Counted from the first letter of the stretch, positions 1-8,533 are shown. The stretch is DNA of 64,000 nt from G963704535 sp963704535 (GCA_963704535.1 OY969916.1:3596001-3660000); one strand, 5' to 3'. Notes: generated from the sequence alone by a model not told the origin. Made by a program: numbers and translations.

Positions 1-1
1 G

Positions 2-1168
2 TATCGGCATGGCCTGGAAGTAGCAATCGCAAGAAAAGGCGGCTATGAAAATATTGCCCACAGAAAGCAGCGCAGATCGAAGGGCGCAATATCTGTAGAG
101 ATGACGATATTATTTGATTTACGTCGTCCTATCTTACAATTGTTCAGTCGCAATAACCCTGCACCTATTACGGTAAAGGCCAAACATCTTTTCTCTTTTC
201 GTGCAAAAAGTAGGGCAATCAAGGCAGATTTTCAAGTTGAACAAGAAGCACTAGAATTTCATTTGAATTCAGCCACAAGCTCAACATTCATCGCAAGCAT
301 TAAACGTACGAGTGAAGGAATTGAATACTCATTGCCAGACGAGCAAACTTTAAGCGATATGTTTCCTCAGATCGAATCTAACGCTCGACGATTTCTGTTC
401 GGATTAGAGGAAGTTCGGATACTGCACGGCAGCAAGCGCCTATTATCGCCTAGTGCGCTGGTGCTTGAAAGCGTAGGGCGTACCTTAGGAATATATCAGG
501 AATTAATAGATGCGCTTAGTAACATACGTGTATATCAACTGAGTCCCGCAATCTCTCGTGGCTTTAGCGCACCGACACCTCGTCCCGAACTGAATCGAGA
601 TGGGGCTAATCTGCCGACCATAGTAGATTTAATCCAAAAGGAACAGCCCAGGAATTGGGAAAAGATCATGCAGGCAATGACTAGAATACTGCCTGACCTG
701 GACAACATTTCAGTCGATTATACGACATCAAGAACTCTTGGCTTATTCTTCCATGAGCGTCACTCTGGGAGGCCTTGGAGTATCGCAGAAGTATCCGATG
801 GAACAGTACAGACTTTAGCTCTACTCGTGGCGATTTTTGATCCACGATCTACAATGCTTGTGCTGGAAGAGCCCGAAAATTCAGTCCATCCCTGGATCAT
901 TAGAAACATTCTTGATGCCTGTATAGAAGCCTCGAAACAAAAACAAATACTGATTACTACACATTCGCCGATTGTAATGAATGCAGTTCAACCGAATCAA
1001 GTTTGGGTTATTTGGCGTTCCCAGGGCGAGTCGAAAATTTCTCCCTTGCTTTCGTTTGATGAGGATTTTAAGCATATGTGGGAGGAAGGTAAAGTGCTGG
1101 CATTCGATTTAATCGATAGTGGCGCCATACTCGAGGCTATACCACCTGCACCAAGTATTAGAGAATAG
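2..1168 (+). CDS. AAA-family (AAA15/AAA21, OLD-like) ATPase, 5' end outside window
   Basis: The reading frame is open from base 2 through the ATG at 101 to 1168, so the gene starts upstream of the window and the Walker A region is missing only because of the edge. The stretch before 101 reads like the usual segment after the P-loop (YRHGLEVAIARKGG). The C-terminal half has the SMC/RecF-type signature: VSDGTVQTLALL, Walker B LVLEEPENSVHP and the switch ITTHSP. Such ATPases are sensor/motor subunits of OLD, PARIS and related defence systems. The next gene, 18 bp downstream, is a DUF4276 protein, so the two are probably co-transcribed. Base composition is clearly more AT-rich than the 4.3-9.7 kb region, suggesting transfer. 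The specific defence role is inferred. Confidence 0.8.
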   Translation, partial: YRHGLEVAIARKGGYENIAHRKQRRSKGAISVEMTILFDLRRPILQLFSRNNPAPITVKAKHLFSFRAKSRAIKADFQVEQEALEFHLNSATSSTFIASIKRTSEGIEYSLPDEQTLSDMFPQIESNARRFLFGLEEVRILHGSKRLLSPSALVLESVGRTLGIYQELIDALSNIRVYQLSPAISRGFSAPTPRPELNRDGANLPTIVDLIQKEQPRNWEKIMQAMTRILPDLDNISVDYTTSRTLGLFFHERHSGRPWSIAEVSDGTVQTLALLVAIFDPRSTMLVLEEPENSVHPWIIRNILDACIEASKQKQILITTHSPIVMNAVQPNQVWVIWRSQGESKISPLLSFDEDFKHMWEEGKVLAFDLIDSGAILEAIPPAPSIRE

Positions 1169-1186
1169 CAACTTCGGAGTACGCGC

Positions 1187-1816
1187 TTGAAGATCGGCTT
1201 GATTGTGGATGGCGAAGCGGAATTTCGTTCGCTGCCGCTCCTTCTTCCTCGTATTTCCACCCCAAATACGTTACTGAGCCCGCTGTATGCGAAGATTCAG
1301 CCCTACTCTCCTATCCCTCAGATAGTACGGGCCATTAAAACAAAACTTAACATTTTGTCAGCAAAACATGTGGATTTGGCGCTCATCCTTGTAGACTTAG
1401 AAAACCAGGAAGTTTGCCCTGGTGGCTGGGCAAGGCAAATAGAACTAGCTTGCAGCAAAGATTGTGCCCAGTATGGCATTGATCAATTTGCAGTTGTTGT
1501 TAAAAGGATTTGCTATGAAAATTGGCTCATAGCAGATACTGTAGCTGTCAACAAATCACCCAAACGTTTTAATCTCACAGATGCTCATCGTCGATCTATC
1601 GTACCGGATCGAGCCGATAGCGTTGATGCACAGAAAATGCTTCGTGCGATCGTTCAAGGGGCAGCGTATGATAAAGTTCCTGATGCCATTCGTATATTGA
1701 GAAATGCAGATCCTTTACGTATTGCAGAGAACTCGCGTTCTTTCAGGAGATTTCTTCGTGTGTTAGAGAATCCCGAATATAAGATGCAAAGTATGAGGCC
1801 AGCGAAACATAGCTGA
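1187..1816 (+). CDS. DUF4276 family protein, TOPRIM-like partner of the upstream ATPase
   Basis: A 209-residue protein with a probable TTG start at 1187; a short purine-rich CGGAG lies just before it. The N-terminus reads KIGLIVDGEAEF and the middle reads LALILVDLEN. This resembles the TOPRIM arrangement of an early acidic residue followed by a hydrophobic strand ending in an acidic pair (D-x-E here), as in OLD and DUF4435 nucleases. It also contains the conserved-looking CYENWLIADT. DUF4276 genes commonly sit beside AAA ATPases. By analogy with PARIS (AAA15 plus TOPRIM DUF4435), this could be the effector nuclease of a two-gene anti-phage system. The family call is reasonably firm; nuclease activity is inference. 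Confidence 0.65.
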   Translation: MKIGLIVDGEAEFRSLPLLLPRISTPNTLLSPLYAKIQPYSPIPQIVRAIKTKLNILSAKHVDLALILVDLENQEVCPGGWARQIELACSKDCAQYGIDQFAVVVKRICYENWLIADTVAVNKSPKRFNLTDAHRRSIVPDRADSVDAQKMLRAIVQGAAYDKVPDAIRILRNADPLRIAENSRSFRRFLRVLENPEYKMQSMRPAKHS

Positions 1817-1903
1817 CAACGACCCACCAGCGGCGAGCTGACACAAATCGTTCGGCCGCCTTCGAGTCCATCCCCTACCACCCGAAGACGGCCCACCACT
1901 ACC

Positions 1904-2179
1904 CTACTCCCCATCCACAATCGCACCTCGATCAAATACCGCCGGATAGCGCGTCACCACCGCATCCACGATTGCTTCGCCAAGCGCCCAGAAGCCGCGC
2001 TCCGCCTGTACTCCGGTTGCCGTCCATGCCCAGCGCCAAGCGTGGCGTTCATCCTGCCAGATCGTCAGCCCTTGCGCGCTCAACTCGTCGAGCATGAAGC
2101 CAAGATGTCGCAAGAGCGAGTAGCTGATGGCGGTCGCATCGGGCGAACACAACGGTACGTTCGGTTCTCCTACAAGCAT
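1904..2179 (-). CDS. Small hypothetical protein (91 aa)
   Basis: I do not recognise this family. The ORF is supported by a strong ribosome binding site (AGGAGG five bases before the ATG at 2179) and by ordinary amino-acid composition rich in W, A and D, with no signal peptide or membrane segment. It lies convergent to the DUF4276 gene and downstream of a terminator-like hairpin at 2206-2223. Its place between a defence pair and an IS630 copy suggests an accessory gene, but nothing in the sequence gives a function. Confidence 0.5.
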   Translation of the reverse strand: MLVGEPNVPLCSPDATAISYSLLRHLGFMLDELSAQGLTIWQDERHAWRWAWTATGVQAERGFWALGEAIVDAVVTRYPAVFDRGAIVDGE

Positions 2180-2197
2180 ACGAGCCTCCTGCGGGCA

Positions 2198-2223
2198 TAA
2201 AAGAAGCCCGCGTTGAGGCGGGC
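2198..2223 (-). terminator. Rho-independent terminator-like hairpin
   Basis: GCCCGC (2206-2211) pairs with GCGGGC (2218-2223) around a six-base loop. On the minus strand the stem is followed by CTTCTTTTA, a T-rich tail. It would end minus-strand transcription entering from the IS630 side, just before the ribosome binding site of the 91-residue gene. Confidence 0.5.
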
Positions 2224-2329
2224 AGCCAACAGCAGGCCCATTGCATGCTCACAATAGGCCCGCAACGGCGATCACCCCGCCGGTGCCATGCCCTGCGGCG
2301 GGGGATAGCCGCGCGGGGCACCAAGCAAT

Positions 2330-2349
2330 TTAGTACCTATAGGTACTAA
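2330..2349. promoter_or_regulatory. Perfect 20-bp palindrome, candidate operator
   Basis: TTAGTACCTATAGGTACTAA is a perfect palindrome. Its right edge coincides with the left boundary of the IS630 copy. On the far side of the element is the remnant of an XRE-type repressor gene, so this may be that repressor's operator. The regulatory role is inference from position and symmetry. Confidence 0.4.
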
Positions 2350-3547
2350 TGGTCCGCCACAATAGATTTGCAGGATGTCCCTCTGTCAACTATGCTGGTG
2401 GCATATCGCGGACAGGAGGACAGCATGCACAAACGATATATCGTTACGTTAACTGACGACGAGCGGCAGACGTTGCACGATCTGGTCAAGAAGGGAACCT
2501 TATCCGCCCGCAAGCTCACGCGCGCACATATCCTGCTGCACGCTGATGCGGGCACGACAGATGATGTCATTGCCCAATCCTTGCACGTCGCCCGCACAAC
2601 GGTTGAGCGGCTGCGGCGCCGGTTCGTGGAAGACAATCTAGAGGGCGCGTTGGAGGAACGCCCGCGTCCAGGCGCCAAGCGCAAGCTCGACATGAAGCAA
2701 GAAGCGCACCTGATCGCCATCACCTGTAGCGCTGCACCCACTGGACAGGCGCGCTGGACCATGCAATTATTGGCCGACGAGGTGGTCCAACTGGGCATCG
2801 TGGACTCGATTTCGGATGAAACGGTGCGGCGGACGTTAAAAAAAACATCCTCAAGCCCTGGCAAGTCGAGGAATGGGTGATCCCTACGGTCAGCGCCGAG
2901 TTTGTCTGCCAGATGGAGGATGTGCTGGAGTTGTATGCCGAGCCGCAAGATCCCAAACGCCCACGGGTTTGTGTCGATGAGCGCTCGGTGCAACTGATCA
3001 GCGAGGTGCGCGAGATCATACCAGCCGCACCTGGTCGCGCCGAGCGGCATGATTATGAGTATAAGCGTGAAGGCACCTGCAACCTTTACATGATCGCCTG
3101 CCCTGAGCGTGGATGGCGGCATGTCAAAGTGACACAGCGGCGTGGTACGTTGGATTTCGCCCATGTCTTGAAAGAGCTGGTCGACGTGCATTTTCCCGAT
3201 GCGGAACGTATTCGATTGGTGATGGACAACCTTAACACCCATACACTGGCAAGCTTGTATGAGGTGTTTGATGCCAGTGAGGCACGGCGGATTGCGCGCA
3301 AGTTCGAGATACATCACACCCCCAAGCACGGAAGTTGGCTGAACATGGCCGAGATCGAACTGTCGGTGCTGGCGAACCAATGCTTGGATCAGCGCATTCC
3401 CGACCAGCAAACCCTGCGATGTGAGAGTGCCGCCTGGGCCGAGCGCCGGAATGGGGCCAAGGCGACGATTGACTGGCGCTTTACCAGCGACAGCGCCCGC
3501 ACGAAGCTGGATCGTCTGTATCCTGCATAATCACTGTGGCGAGCTAC
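2349..3547 (+). mobile_element. IS630-family insertion sequence
   Basis: About 1.2 kb flanked by TA on both sides (2347-2348 and 3548-3549), the dinucleotide target of IS630/Tc1-mariner elements. The ends are imperfect inverted repeats: reading inward, the left has CCGCCAC, nine bases, then GCAGGAT; the right, on the minus strand, has TCGCCAC, nine bases, then GCAGGAT. It encodes one transposase in two frames. The interior looks intact, so the element could be active. Confidence 0.8.
2425..3530 (+). CDS. IS630 family transposase, made by -1 frameshift
   Basis: The start is the ATG at 2425, preceded by AGGAGGA at 2414-2420; an upstream in-frame ATG at 2368 has no such site. The first frame (to 2880) carries the N-terminal helix-turn-helix (VIAQSLHVARTTVERLRRRF). 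The second frame carries the DDE catalytic core: CVDE, VMDNLNTH and MAEIE. The frames meet at an eight-A run at 2838-2845 (TTA AAA AAA ACA). Slipping back one base gives LKKNILKPWQVEEW, which matches the uninterrupted sequence of relatives, so a programmed -1 frameshift is likely rather than decay. Confidence 0.85.
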
Positions 3548-3550
3548 TAA

Positions 3551-3715
3551 GGCTATATCAGCTTAATCGAGACCGGCAAGATCAAGCCGCGTGTCGAGTT
3601 CGTGCTCAAGGTCGCGAACCTCTTTCATGTGACGATGGATCAATTGACGCGCGATGACATAGAGGTCGATGACGCTGCGGGATCGGCGAAGAAGATCGAG
3701 GATCAGTCAATGTGA
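3551..3715 (+). pseudogene. XRE-family repressor, C-terminal remnant
   Basis: Translation from 3551 gives GYISLIETGKIKPRVEF followed by VLKVANLFHVTMDQL. This is the recognition-helix end and dimer region of a helix-turn-helix XRE protein, ending at TGA 3713-3715. The N-terminal helices are absent and an in-frame TAA stands directly before the fragment at the IS630 junction. It ends 12 bp before the DUF433 antitoxin gene, so it may once have regulated the toxin-antitoxin pair. Confidence 0.65.
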
Positions 3716-3727
3716 TGGAGGCTCCAA

Positions 3728-3952
3728 ATGGCAAATATACTGGAACGAATTACGATCAATCCTGCACAATGTGGAGGACGCCCGTGCATTCGTGGGATGC
3801 GCATCCGTGTTATTGACATCCTCGATCTCTTAGCGGCCGGATTAAGCACGGAACAAATTCTGGAAGAGTTGCCCGATCTCGAACCCGAAGATGTCCAGGC
3901 AGCACTCCGCTATGCGTCACGCCGCCTTGATCACCCGGTGCTGGCCGCATGA
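3728..3952 (+). CDS. DUF433 domain protein, antitoxin of a DUF5615 pair
   Basis: A 74-residue protein with the full DUF433 pattern: ITINPAQCGGRPCIRGMRI, then IDILDLLAAGLSTEQIL and LPDLEPEDVQAALRYA. These are small winged-helix-like proteins that neutralise PIN-like toxins. The ATG at 3728 follows GGAGG with good spacing. The stop overlaps the start of the downstream gene (ATGA at 3949-3952), so the two proteins are translationally coupled. Confidence 0.85.
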   Translation: MANILERITINPAQCGGRPCIRGMRIRVIDILDLLAAGLSTEQILEELPDLEPEDVQAALRYASRRLDHPVLAA

Positions 3953-4287
3953 TCATCTGGATTGACGCGCACCTCCCACCCGCTATCGCCGCATGGATCA
4001 CTGCGACTATCGGTGTACCTACGGTGGCACTACGCGATCTAGGTTTGCGCGACGCCACCGATCATGAGATCTTTATGGCTGCACGACAAGCGCAAGCCGT
4101 GGTCATGACCAAAGATAGTGATTTCACGCAACTTTTGGATCACTATGGAATGCCACCACAGGTCATTTGGCTGACATGTGGGAATACGTCGAATGCAAAT
4201 CTCAAGGTCATACTCATAGCAACGCTGCCCCAAGCGCTCAATTTACTGGCAAGTGGTGAGAAGTTAGTTGAAATCAGCGGCCAATAA
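3949..4287 (+). CDS. DUF5615 PIN-like toxin
   Basis: A 112-residue protein with the DUF5615 layout: an N-terminal acidic strand IIWIDAHLPPAIAAW, a second acidic site DATDHEIFMAA and a third, VVMTKDSDFTQLL. These acidic residues form the metal site of PIN-type RNases. Its start overlaps the DUF433 stop by four bases. Together they form a compact, intact toxin-antitoxin unit beside the IS630 copy. Toxicity is inferred from family membership. Confidence 0.82.
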   Translation: MIIWIDAHLPPAIAAWITATIGVPTVALRDLGLRDATDHEIFMAARQAQAVVMTKDSDFTQLLDHYGMPPQVIWLTCGNTSNANLKVILIATLPQALNLLASGEKLVEISGQ

Positions 4288-4318
4288 GCTGAGTAAAGCC
4301 AATCCTAGTGAGGAACTC

Positions 4319-5791
4319 ATGCCCGCTCCAGTCGTCATGGTGGTCGGCACCGCGTCGTCGGTGGGGAAGAGCACGCTGGTGACGGCGCTATGCCGCATCG
4401 CCGCGCGGCGCGGGCTGCGGGTGGCGCCCTTCAAGGCCCAGAACATGAGCAACAACGCCGCCGTCACCGCCGACGGCGGCGAGATCGCCCGCAGCACCGC
4501 CGTCCAGGCCGCCGCTGCCGGGGTGGCGCCGACGGTACAAATGAACCCGGTGCTGATCAAGCCGGAGGGCCAGCGGCGCAGCCAGGTGGTGGTCGAGGGC
4601 CAGGTCTGGCGCACGCTGGACGCCGCCGACTACTGGCGCCGCAAGCTGGTGCTCTGGGAGGTCGTGGCGCGCAACCTCGACGCGCTGCGCCGCGAGTACG
4701 ACCTGGTGATCGCCGAGGGCGCCGGCAGCCCGGTCGAGCTGAACCTGAAGCCCAACGATATCGTGAATATGCGGGTGGCGACCTACGCCGGGGCGCGCAC
4801 GCTGTTGGTCGGCGATATCGACGCCGGCGGGATCTTCGCCGCGCTACTGGGCACGTTGGACCTGCTGGAGCCGCAGGAGCGGGCGCTGGTCGCCGGTCTA
4901 GTTGTTAATCGCTTCCGTGGCGACCCGGCGCTGTTCACCGAGGGGGTGACGATTCTGGAGCAACGCAGCCGGTTGCCGGTGCTGGGGGTCGTGCCCTGGC
5001 TGGAGCATCTCGGCATCGCTGAGGAGGACGCCGTGGCGCTGGAGCGGCCACGCCCGGCCCGCGACGGCGACCTGATAGTGGCGGTGGTCAATATGGCCCA
5101 GATCGCCAACTTCGACGACTTCGACCCGCTCGGCCGCGAGCCGGGCGTCGTGGTGCGCTTCGTCACCGATCCGACCGAGATCGCCGGGGCCGCCGCCGTG
5201 ATCCTGCCGGGCACCAAGCACACGCTGGCGGCGCTGCGCTGGCTGCGGGCGCGCGGCTTTGATACGGCGCTGGCGCGCTACCCCGGCGCGATCGTCGGCA
5301 TCTGCGGTGGCTACCAACTGCTGGGCCGGCACATCAGCGACCCGGACGGCGTCGAGGGCGCGGGCGGCGCTGAGGCGGGCTTGGGCCTGCTCCCAGCGAC
5401 GACGGTGTTCGCCCCCGCCAAGCGCACCGCCCAGATCGAGGCGAGCGGGCGCGCGCCGTGGGCGCCGGATGCGCCCCTGCGCGGCTACGAGATCCACATG
5501 GGCCGCACCACCCGCGACCCGCACGCCCGCCCGTTGGCGACGATCACGCGGCGCGGCGGGCAGGGCTGCGAGGACGACGACGGCTGCATAAGTGCCGACG
5601 GGCGCGTGTGGGGCTGCTACATCCATGGCCTGTTCGGCAACGCCGAGTTTCGCCGGGGCTGGCTGGCGACCTTGGGCTGGCGTGGCGCCGCGACCGCGCC
5701 CGAGCGCGACCCCTACGACCGCCTGGCCGACGCGGTCGCGGCGCACCTGGACCCCCAGGGCCTCGCGGCGCTTCTCCAAATATCATCATAA
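4319..5791 (+). CDS. cobQ: Cobyric acid synthase (adenosylcobyric acid synthase)
   Basis: Glutamine-dependent amidation of four side chains of adenosylcobyrinic acid a,c-diamide in cobalamin synthesis. The N-terminal P-loop-like dethiobiotin-synthetase fold shows GTASSVGKSTL and FKAQNMSNNAA. The C-terminal glutamine amidotransferase domain has the nucleophile in GICGGYQLLG and the late HGLFGN. The ATG at 4319 follows GAGG; the frame also has a TTG at 4268 overlapping the toxin gene, which I consider less likely. About 490 residues is the usual size. No other cobalamin genes are in the window, so it is an orphan here. Confidence 0.92.
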   Translation: MPAPVVMVVGTASSVGKSTLVTALCRIAARRGLRVAPFKAQNMSNNAAVTADGGEIARSTAVQAAAAGVAPTVQMNPVLIKPEGQRRSQVVVEGQVWRTLDAADYWRRKLVLWEVVARNLDALRREYDLVIAEGAGSPVELNLKPNDIVNMRVATYAGARTLLVGDIDAGGIFAALLGTLDLLEPQERALVAGLVVNRFRGDPALFTEGVTILEQRSRLPVLGVVPWLEHLGIAEEDAVALERPRPARDGDLIVAVVNMAQIANFDDFDPLGREPGVVVRFVTDPTEIAGAAAVILPGTKHTLAALRWLRARGFDTALARYPGAIVGICGGYQLLGRHISDPDGVEGAGGAEAGLGLLPATTVFAPAKRTAQIEASGRAPWAPDAPLRGYEIHMGRTTRDPHARPLATITRRGGQGCEDDDGCISADGRVWGCYIHGLFGNAEFRRGWLATLGWRGAATAPERDPYDRLADAVAAHLDPQGLAALLQISS

Positions 5792-5806
5792 AAGTGGAGC
5801 TGGCTG

Positions 5807-6469
5807 ATGATCCGTATTCACACCCTTTTGCTAGGTCAACCGCAAACCATCACCGACGAGCGCGGGACGTGGCGCTCGGCGATCTTTCGCACCCCGGTCG
5901 CCCATCCGGTTGAGCTGCACGCGCGCGCCCTGGCCGGCGACCAAGTCGCCGATACCGACAACCACGGGGGACCTGATCAGGCGATCTGCTGCCATCCGCT
6001 GGCGCACTACGCCCACTGGAATAGCGTCTACGACCTCACGAGCCCCGATACGATGCTTGGGCCTGGCGGCGTCGGAGAAAACTGGACGCTGAACGACGTG
6101 CTGGAGCGCGATGTCTGCGTCGGCGATGTGTTTGCAGTGGGAAGCGCGCGGGTGCAAGTGAGCGGGCCACGCTACCCATGCACCAAGCAGGAGCGGAAGC
6201 TCAAGCTGCCGGCGTTCCATCGCCGGACGATCGAGAGCCTGCGCACCGGCTTTTACCTGCGGGTGCTCACGCCGGGAATGGTGCAGGCCGGCGACGCTTG
6301 GACGCTTGAAGAGCGCCGCTATCCTGATCTCACCGTCCACCACATCAACGTCTGCGGCCACCAGACCTTTGATCCTGAGTTCGCCGGGCGGGCGCTTGAG
6401 GTGCCCGAGTTGGGTTCGGTCTGGAAGTATGTGTTCAACATGAAGCTGACCAAGCAGTGGCCCGAATGA
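5807..6469 (+). CDS. MOSC domain protein (YiiM-like)
   Basis: A 220-residue protein with the MOSC fold pattern: DNHGGPDQAICCHP, GENWTL, and the conserved cysteine in GPRYPCTKQERKL. MOSC proteins handle molybdenum-cofactor sulfur transfer or reduction of N-hydroxylated bases (YiiM). The gene starts 15 bp after cobQ with GGAG before the ATG and may share its transcript. Which substrate it uses cannot be read from the sequence. Confidence 0.82.
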   Translation: MIRIHTLLLGQPQTITDERGTWRSAIFRTPVAHPVELHARALAGDQVADTDNHGGPDQAICCHPLAHYAHWNSVYDLTSPDTMLGPGGVGENWTLNDVLERDVCVGDVFAVGSARVQVSGPRYPCTKQERKLKLPAFHRRTIESLRTGFYLRVLTPGMVQAGDAWTLEERRYPDLTVHHINVCGHQTFDPEFAGRALEVPELGSVWKYVFNMKLTKQWPE

Positions 6470-6473
6470 GCCG

Positions 6474-6565
6474 CTTGAAAAGGGAGTTTGAGGGGAAGCC
6501 CCTCAAGAACCCCTTTTAGCCCCGGAACCCATACGACAAACGAGCTTTTCAAACTGCCACTAAGA
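6474..6565. repeat. MITE copy (GAGACTGTTTGAAAAGG family)
   Basis: Begins five bases after the MOSC stop with TTGAAAAGGG, contains the internal GC hairpin TTGAGGGGAAGCCCCTCAA and ends CTTTTCAAACTGCCACTAAGA. It fills almost the whole gap between the MOSC and STAS genes. Other copies are near 9762, 19248, 31428, 44499, 46912, 48124, 55161 and 55525. Confidence 0.75.
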
Positions 6566-6574
6566 TAGGCTTCT

Positions 6575-7801
6575 ATGATACACCGATTGCGTAATTGGCT
6601 GGACGCGATTCCGCTCGACGACCCGATCGAGCGTCGCCAGGCGAGCGTCTTTCAATTGGTCTTGATCGCCTGGATCGCGCTGGCGCTCGTCTGGATGTTC
6701 ATAACTGCGCTCCTGTTTACCCAACCGCCCCCGGCCAGTGCCGAGGCGTCGGCAGGGCCGATACCGCCAATCTTGCTGATATCGTTTGCGCTGCTGCTGT
6801 TCAGCTTCATGTTCTGGTGGTTCTCCCCGGTAGTCGCGTTGGCACTGTTACGGCGTAGGCGCTTCAAGGTGGCCGTGCTGGTCGCGACACTTGGGCTGCT
6901 GATCGCCCATAGTATCGGCACTTTTGTCCTGGGGACGACTGACGGGTCCGTGTTGGTCGTATTCCAGCTACCTATAGCCCTAGCCGGGCTGCTGGCCGGT
7001 CGGCGCTTGCTGCTGACGGCGACCGGCACCAGCATCGCAGTCGTCGTGGGCGTGAGCATCCTCCAGAGTCAGTCGCCGCCGCTGGCTGGCTTTTTCTCCT
7101 TCGTGCCCGGCGCATCGGGAGACGTCAGTACCACACCAGACGCGTCTGTGGGAGCGAGCGTGGTATTCTTCCTGGCCGTCACGCTGGTGGTGACGCTGCT
7201 GCTTGACCGCTTCGGCGGCACATTCCGTACTGCGCTGACCAATTCGCTGGAGCGCGAAGCGGACCTGGAGCGTTCCCGGGCCTCGCTTGAAGGGGTCGTC
7301 GCGGAACGGACGGCATTATTGCAGACGGCGCTGGACGAAGTCCAGACCCGCGCGTTGGAGCAGGCCGATCTGCTGGCGCGGATCGAGGAGCAATATGCGG
7401 TGATCCACGATCTGAGCGTGCCGGTGATCCCGATTAGTGCCGACACGCTGATCATGCCGCTGGTTGGGGCTTTGGATAGCGCGCGGCTCCAGCAACTGCG
7501 GGAACAAAGCCTCCAGGCGCTGGAGCGAACGACCGCGCGAACGTTGATTCTCGATATTACCGGGGTTCCGCTTGTGGATAGCCAGGTGGCACAGGGCCTG
7601 ATCCAGACCGTGCGCGCGGGGCGGTTGCTGGGCGCGGATGTGGCTCTGGTGGGCATCCGGCCTGAGGTCGCGCAGACGATCGTCGGGCTTGGCATTGAGT
7701 TCGGTGACATCCGCACCTTTAGCGACTTGCAATCGGCATTGGCGCATATTTCGACGCAGCGCGCCCGAGCGGCGAGTCAACCCTCCTCTAAGGGCCTCTG
7801 A
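6575..7801 (+). CDS. Membrane-anchored STAS domain protein (RsbR-like)
   Basis: A 408-residue protein. Residues about 25-220 contain roughly six hydrophobic segments. A charged coiled-coil of about 60 residues (LEREADLERSRASLE onward) leads to a C-terminal STAS domain with VPVIPISADTLIMPLVG and LILDITGVPLVDSQVAQ. STAS domains of this type act in stressosome-like switches, where a kinase phosphorylates Ser/Thr. Here the site region DITGVPLVDS retains T and S. No partner kinase is adjacent. A membrane signal-input role is inferred. Confidence 0.8.
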   Translation: MIHRLRNWLDAIPLDDPIERRQASVFQLVLIAWIALALVWMFITALLFTQPPPASAEASAGPIPPILLISFALLLFSFMFWWFSPVVALALLRRRRFKVAVLVATLGLLIAHSIGTFVLGTTDGSVLVVFQLPIALAGLLAGRRLLLTATGTSIAVVVGVSILQSQSPPLAGFFSFVPGASGDVSTTPDASVGASVVFFLAVTLVVTLLLDRFGGTFRTALTNSLEREADLERSRASLEGVVAERTALLQTALDEVQTRALEQADLLARIEEQYAVIHDLSVPVIPISADTLIMPLVGALDSARLQQLREQSLQALERTTARTLILDITGVPLVDSQVAQGLIQTVRAGRLLGADVALVGIRPEVAQTIVGLGIEFGDIRTFSDLQSALAHISTQRARAASQPSSKGL

Positions 7802-7825
7802 ACTTCTTCTTCATCCCAATGCGCG

Positions 7826-7894
7826 CGTGAAACGTGAAACGTGTAGAGGCGTATGATAATTCGCCTCTGCACGCATCACGTTTCACGTTTCACG
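7826..7894. repeat. Palindromic short tandem repeat between convergent genes
   Basis: CGTGAAACGTGAAACGTG on the left arm (7826 onward) is mirrored by CACGTTTCACGTTTCACG on the right arm, with AGAGGCG/CGCCTCT continuing the stem. Each arm is a GTGAAAC-type heptamer repeat. It lies between the stops of the STAS gene and the acetyltransferase, so its RNA hairpin could end transcription from both sides. Confidence 0.7.
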
Positions 7895-7947
7895 TCAGGA
7901 CGCTTTACGCGTTCTGTTTCCCTTCTACCCGTTGAAGCCGTTTGCTC

Positions 7948-8487
7948 CTATGTGTGCATCGTCTCCCACTCGTCGCGCAGGAGGCCCATGGCGACGAGGT
8001 CAATGTACTGCCCATCGCTCCACACATGCGCGCGCAGGCGCCCTTCTTCGACAAACCCACACGAGCGGTAGGCACGAATCGCGCGTTCGTTGGTGCCATT
8101 CACCGTCAAATGGACGCGCCGGATATTGCGTAGCCGGAACGCGTAGTCGAGTAAAAGGCGCAGCGCATCGCTTCCATAGCCGCGCCCCCAGTACGCCTTG
8201 TCGCCGATCGTGATGCCGAGCGCACAGGTGTTTGCCACGTCGTTGAATTGGAACAGCGCGCATTGCCCAATGAACTGCCCATCGGCCTCGATCGCAAAGC
8301 TGGCCCCATCACGGCCGCCCCTGCCGACATCAGCATCATACTCGGCCTGGAGGCGCGCTAATGACTGGGGCATCGGCGGGTCGCCGCCACCCGCGATCTC
8401 CACCTCGGCATCATTGTTGAACTGGCACAGCCGCTCCAGGTCGTCGCGCGTCATGGCCCGTAGGATGACCTTTTCGCCTTTGAGCAT
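7948..8487 (-). CDS. GNAT acetyltransferase (RimJ/RimL type)
   Basis: N-acetyltransferase of about 179 residues. It shows the RimL-type start (LRAMTRDDLERLCQF), the acetyl-CoA loop DKAYWGRGYGSDALRLLL and the closing RAYRSCGFVEEGRLR. I prefer the ATG at 8487, which has GGGAGAG upstream, over the ATG at 8505, which has none. The acceptor (protein N-terminus, ribosomal protein or small molecule) cannot be told. It is a single gene between the convergent STAS gene and the upstream P450. Confidence 0.85.
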   Translation of the reverse strand: MLKGEKVILRAMTRDDLERLCQFNNDAEVEIAGGGDPPMPQSLARLQAEYDADVGRGGRDGASFAIEADGQFIGQCALFQFNDVANTCALGITIGDKAYWGRGYGSDALRLLLDYAFRLRNIRRVHLTVNGTNERAIRAYRSCGFVEEGRLRAHVWSDGQYIDLVAMGLLRDEWETMHT

Positions 8488-8533
8488 TTGGTTGGTCTCT
8501 CCCATCTGGAAGCTGCAAACTACCCACCGAGCA

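Noticed and set aside
4390..5913. Long open frames overlapping cobQ in other frames and on the opposite strand
   Set aside because: They are rich in R, A and G, as expected for shadows in GC-rich DNA, while cobQ has complete family motifs.
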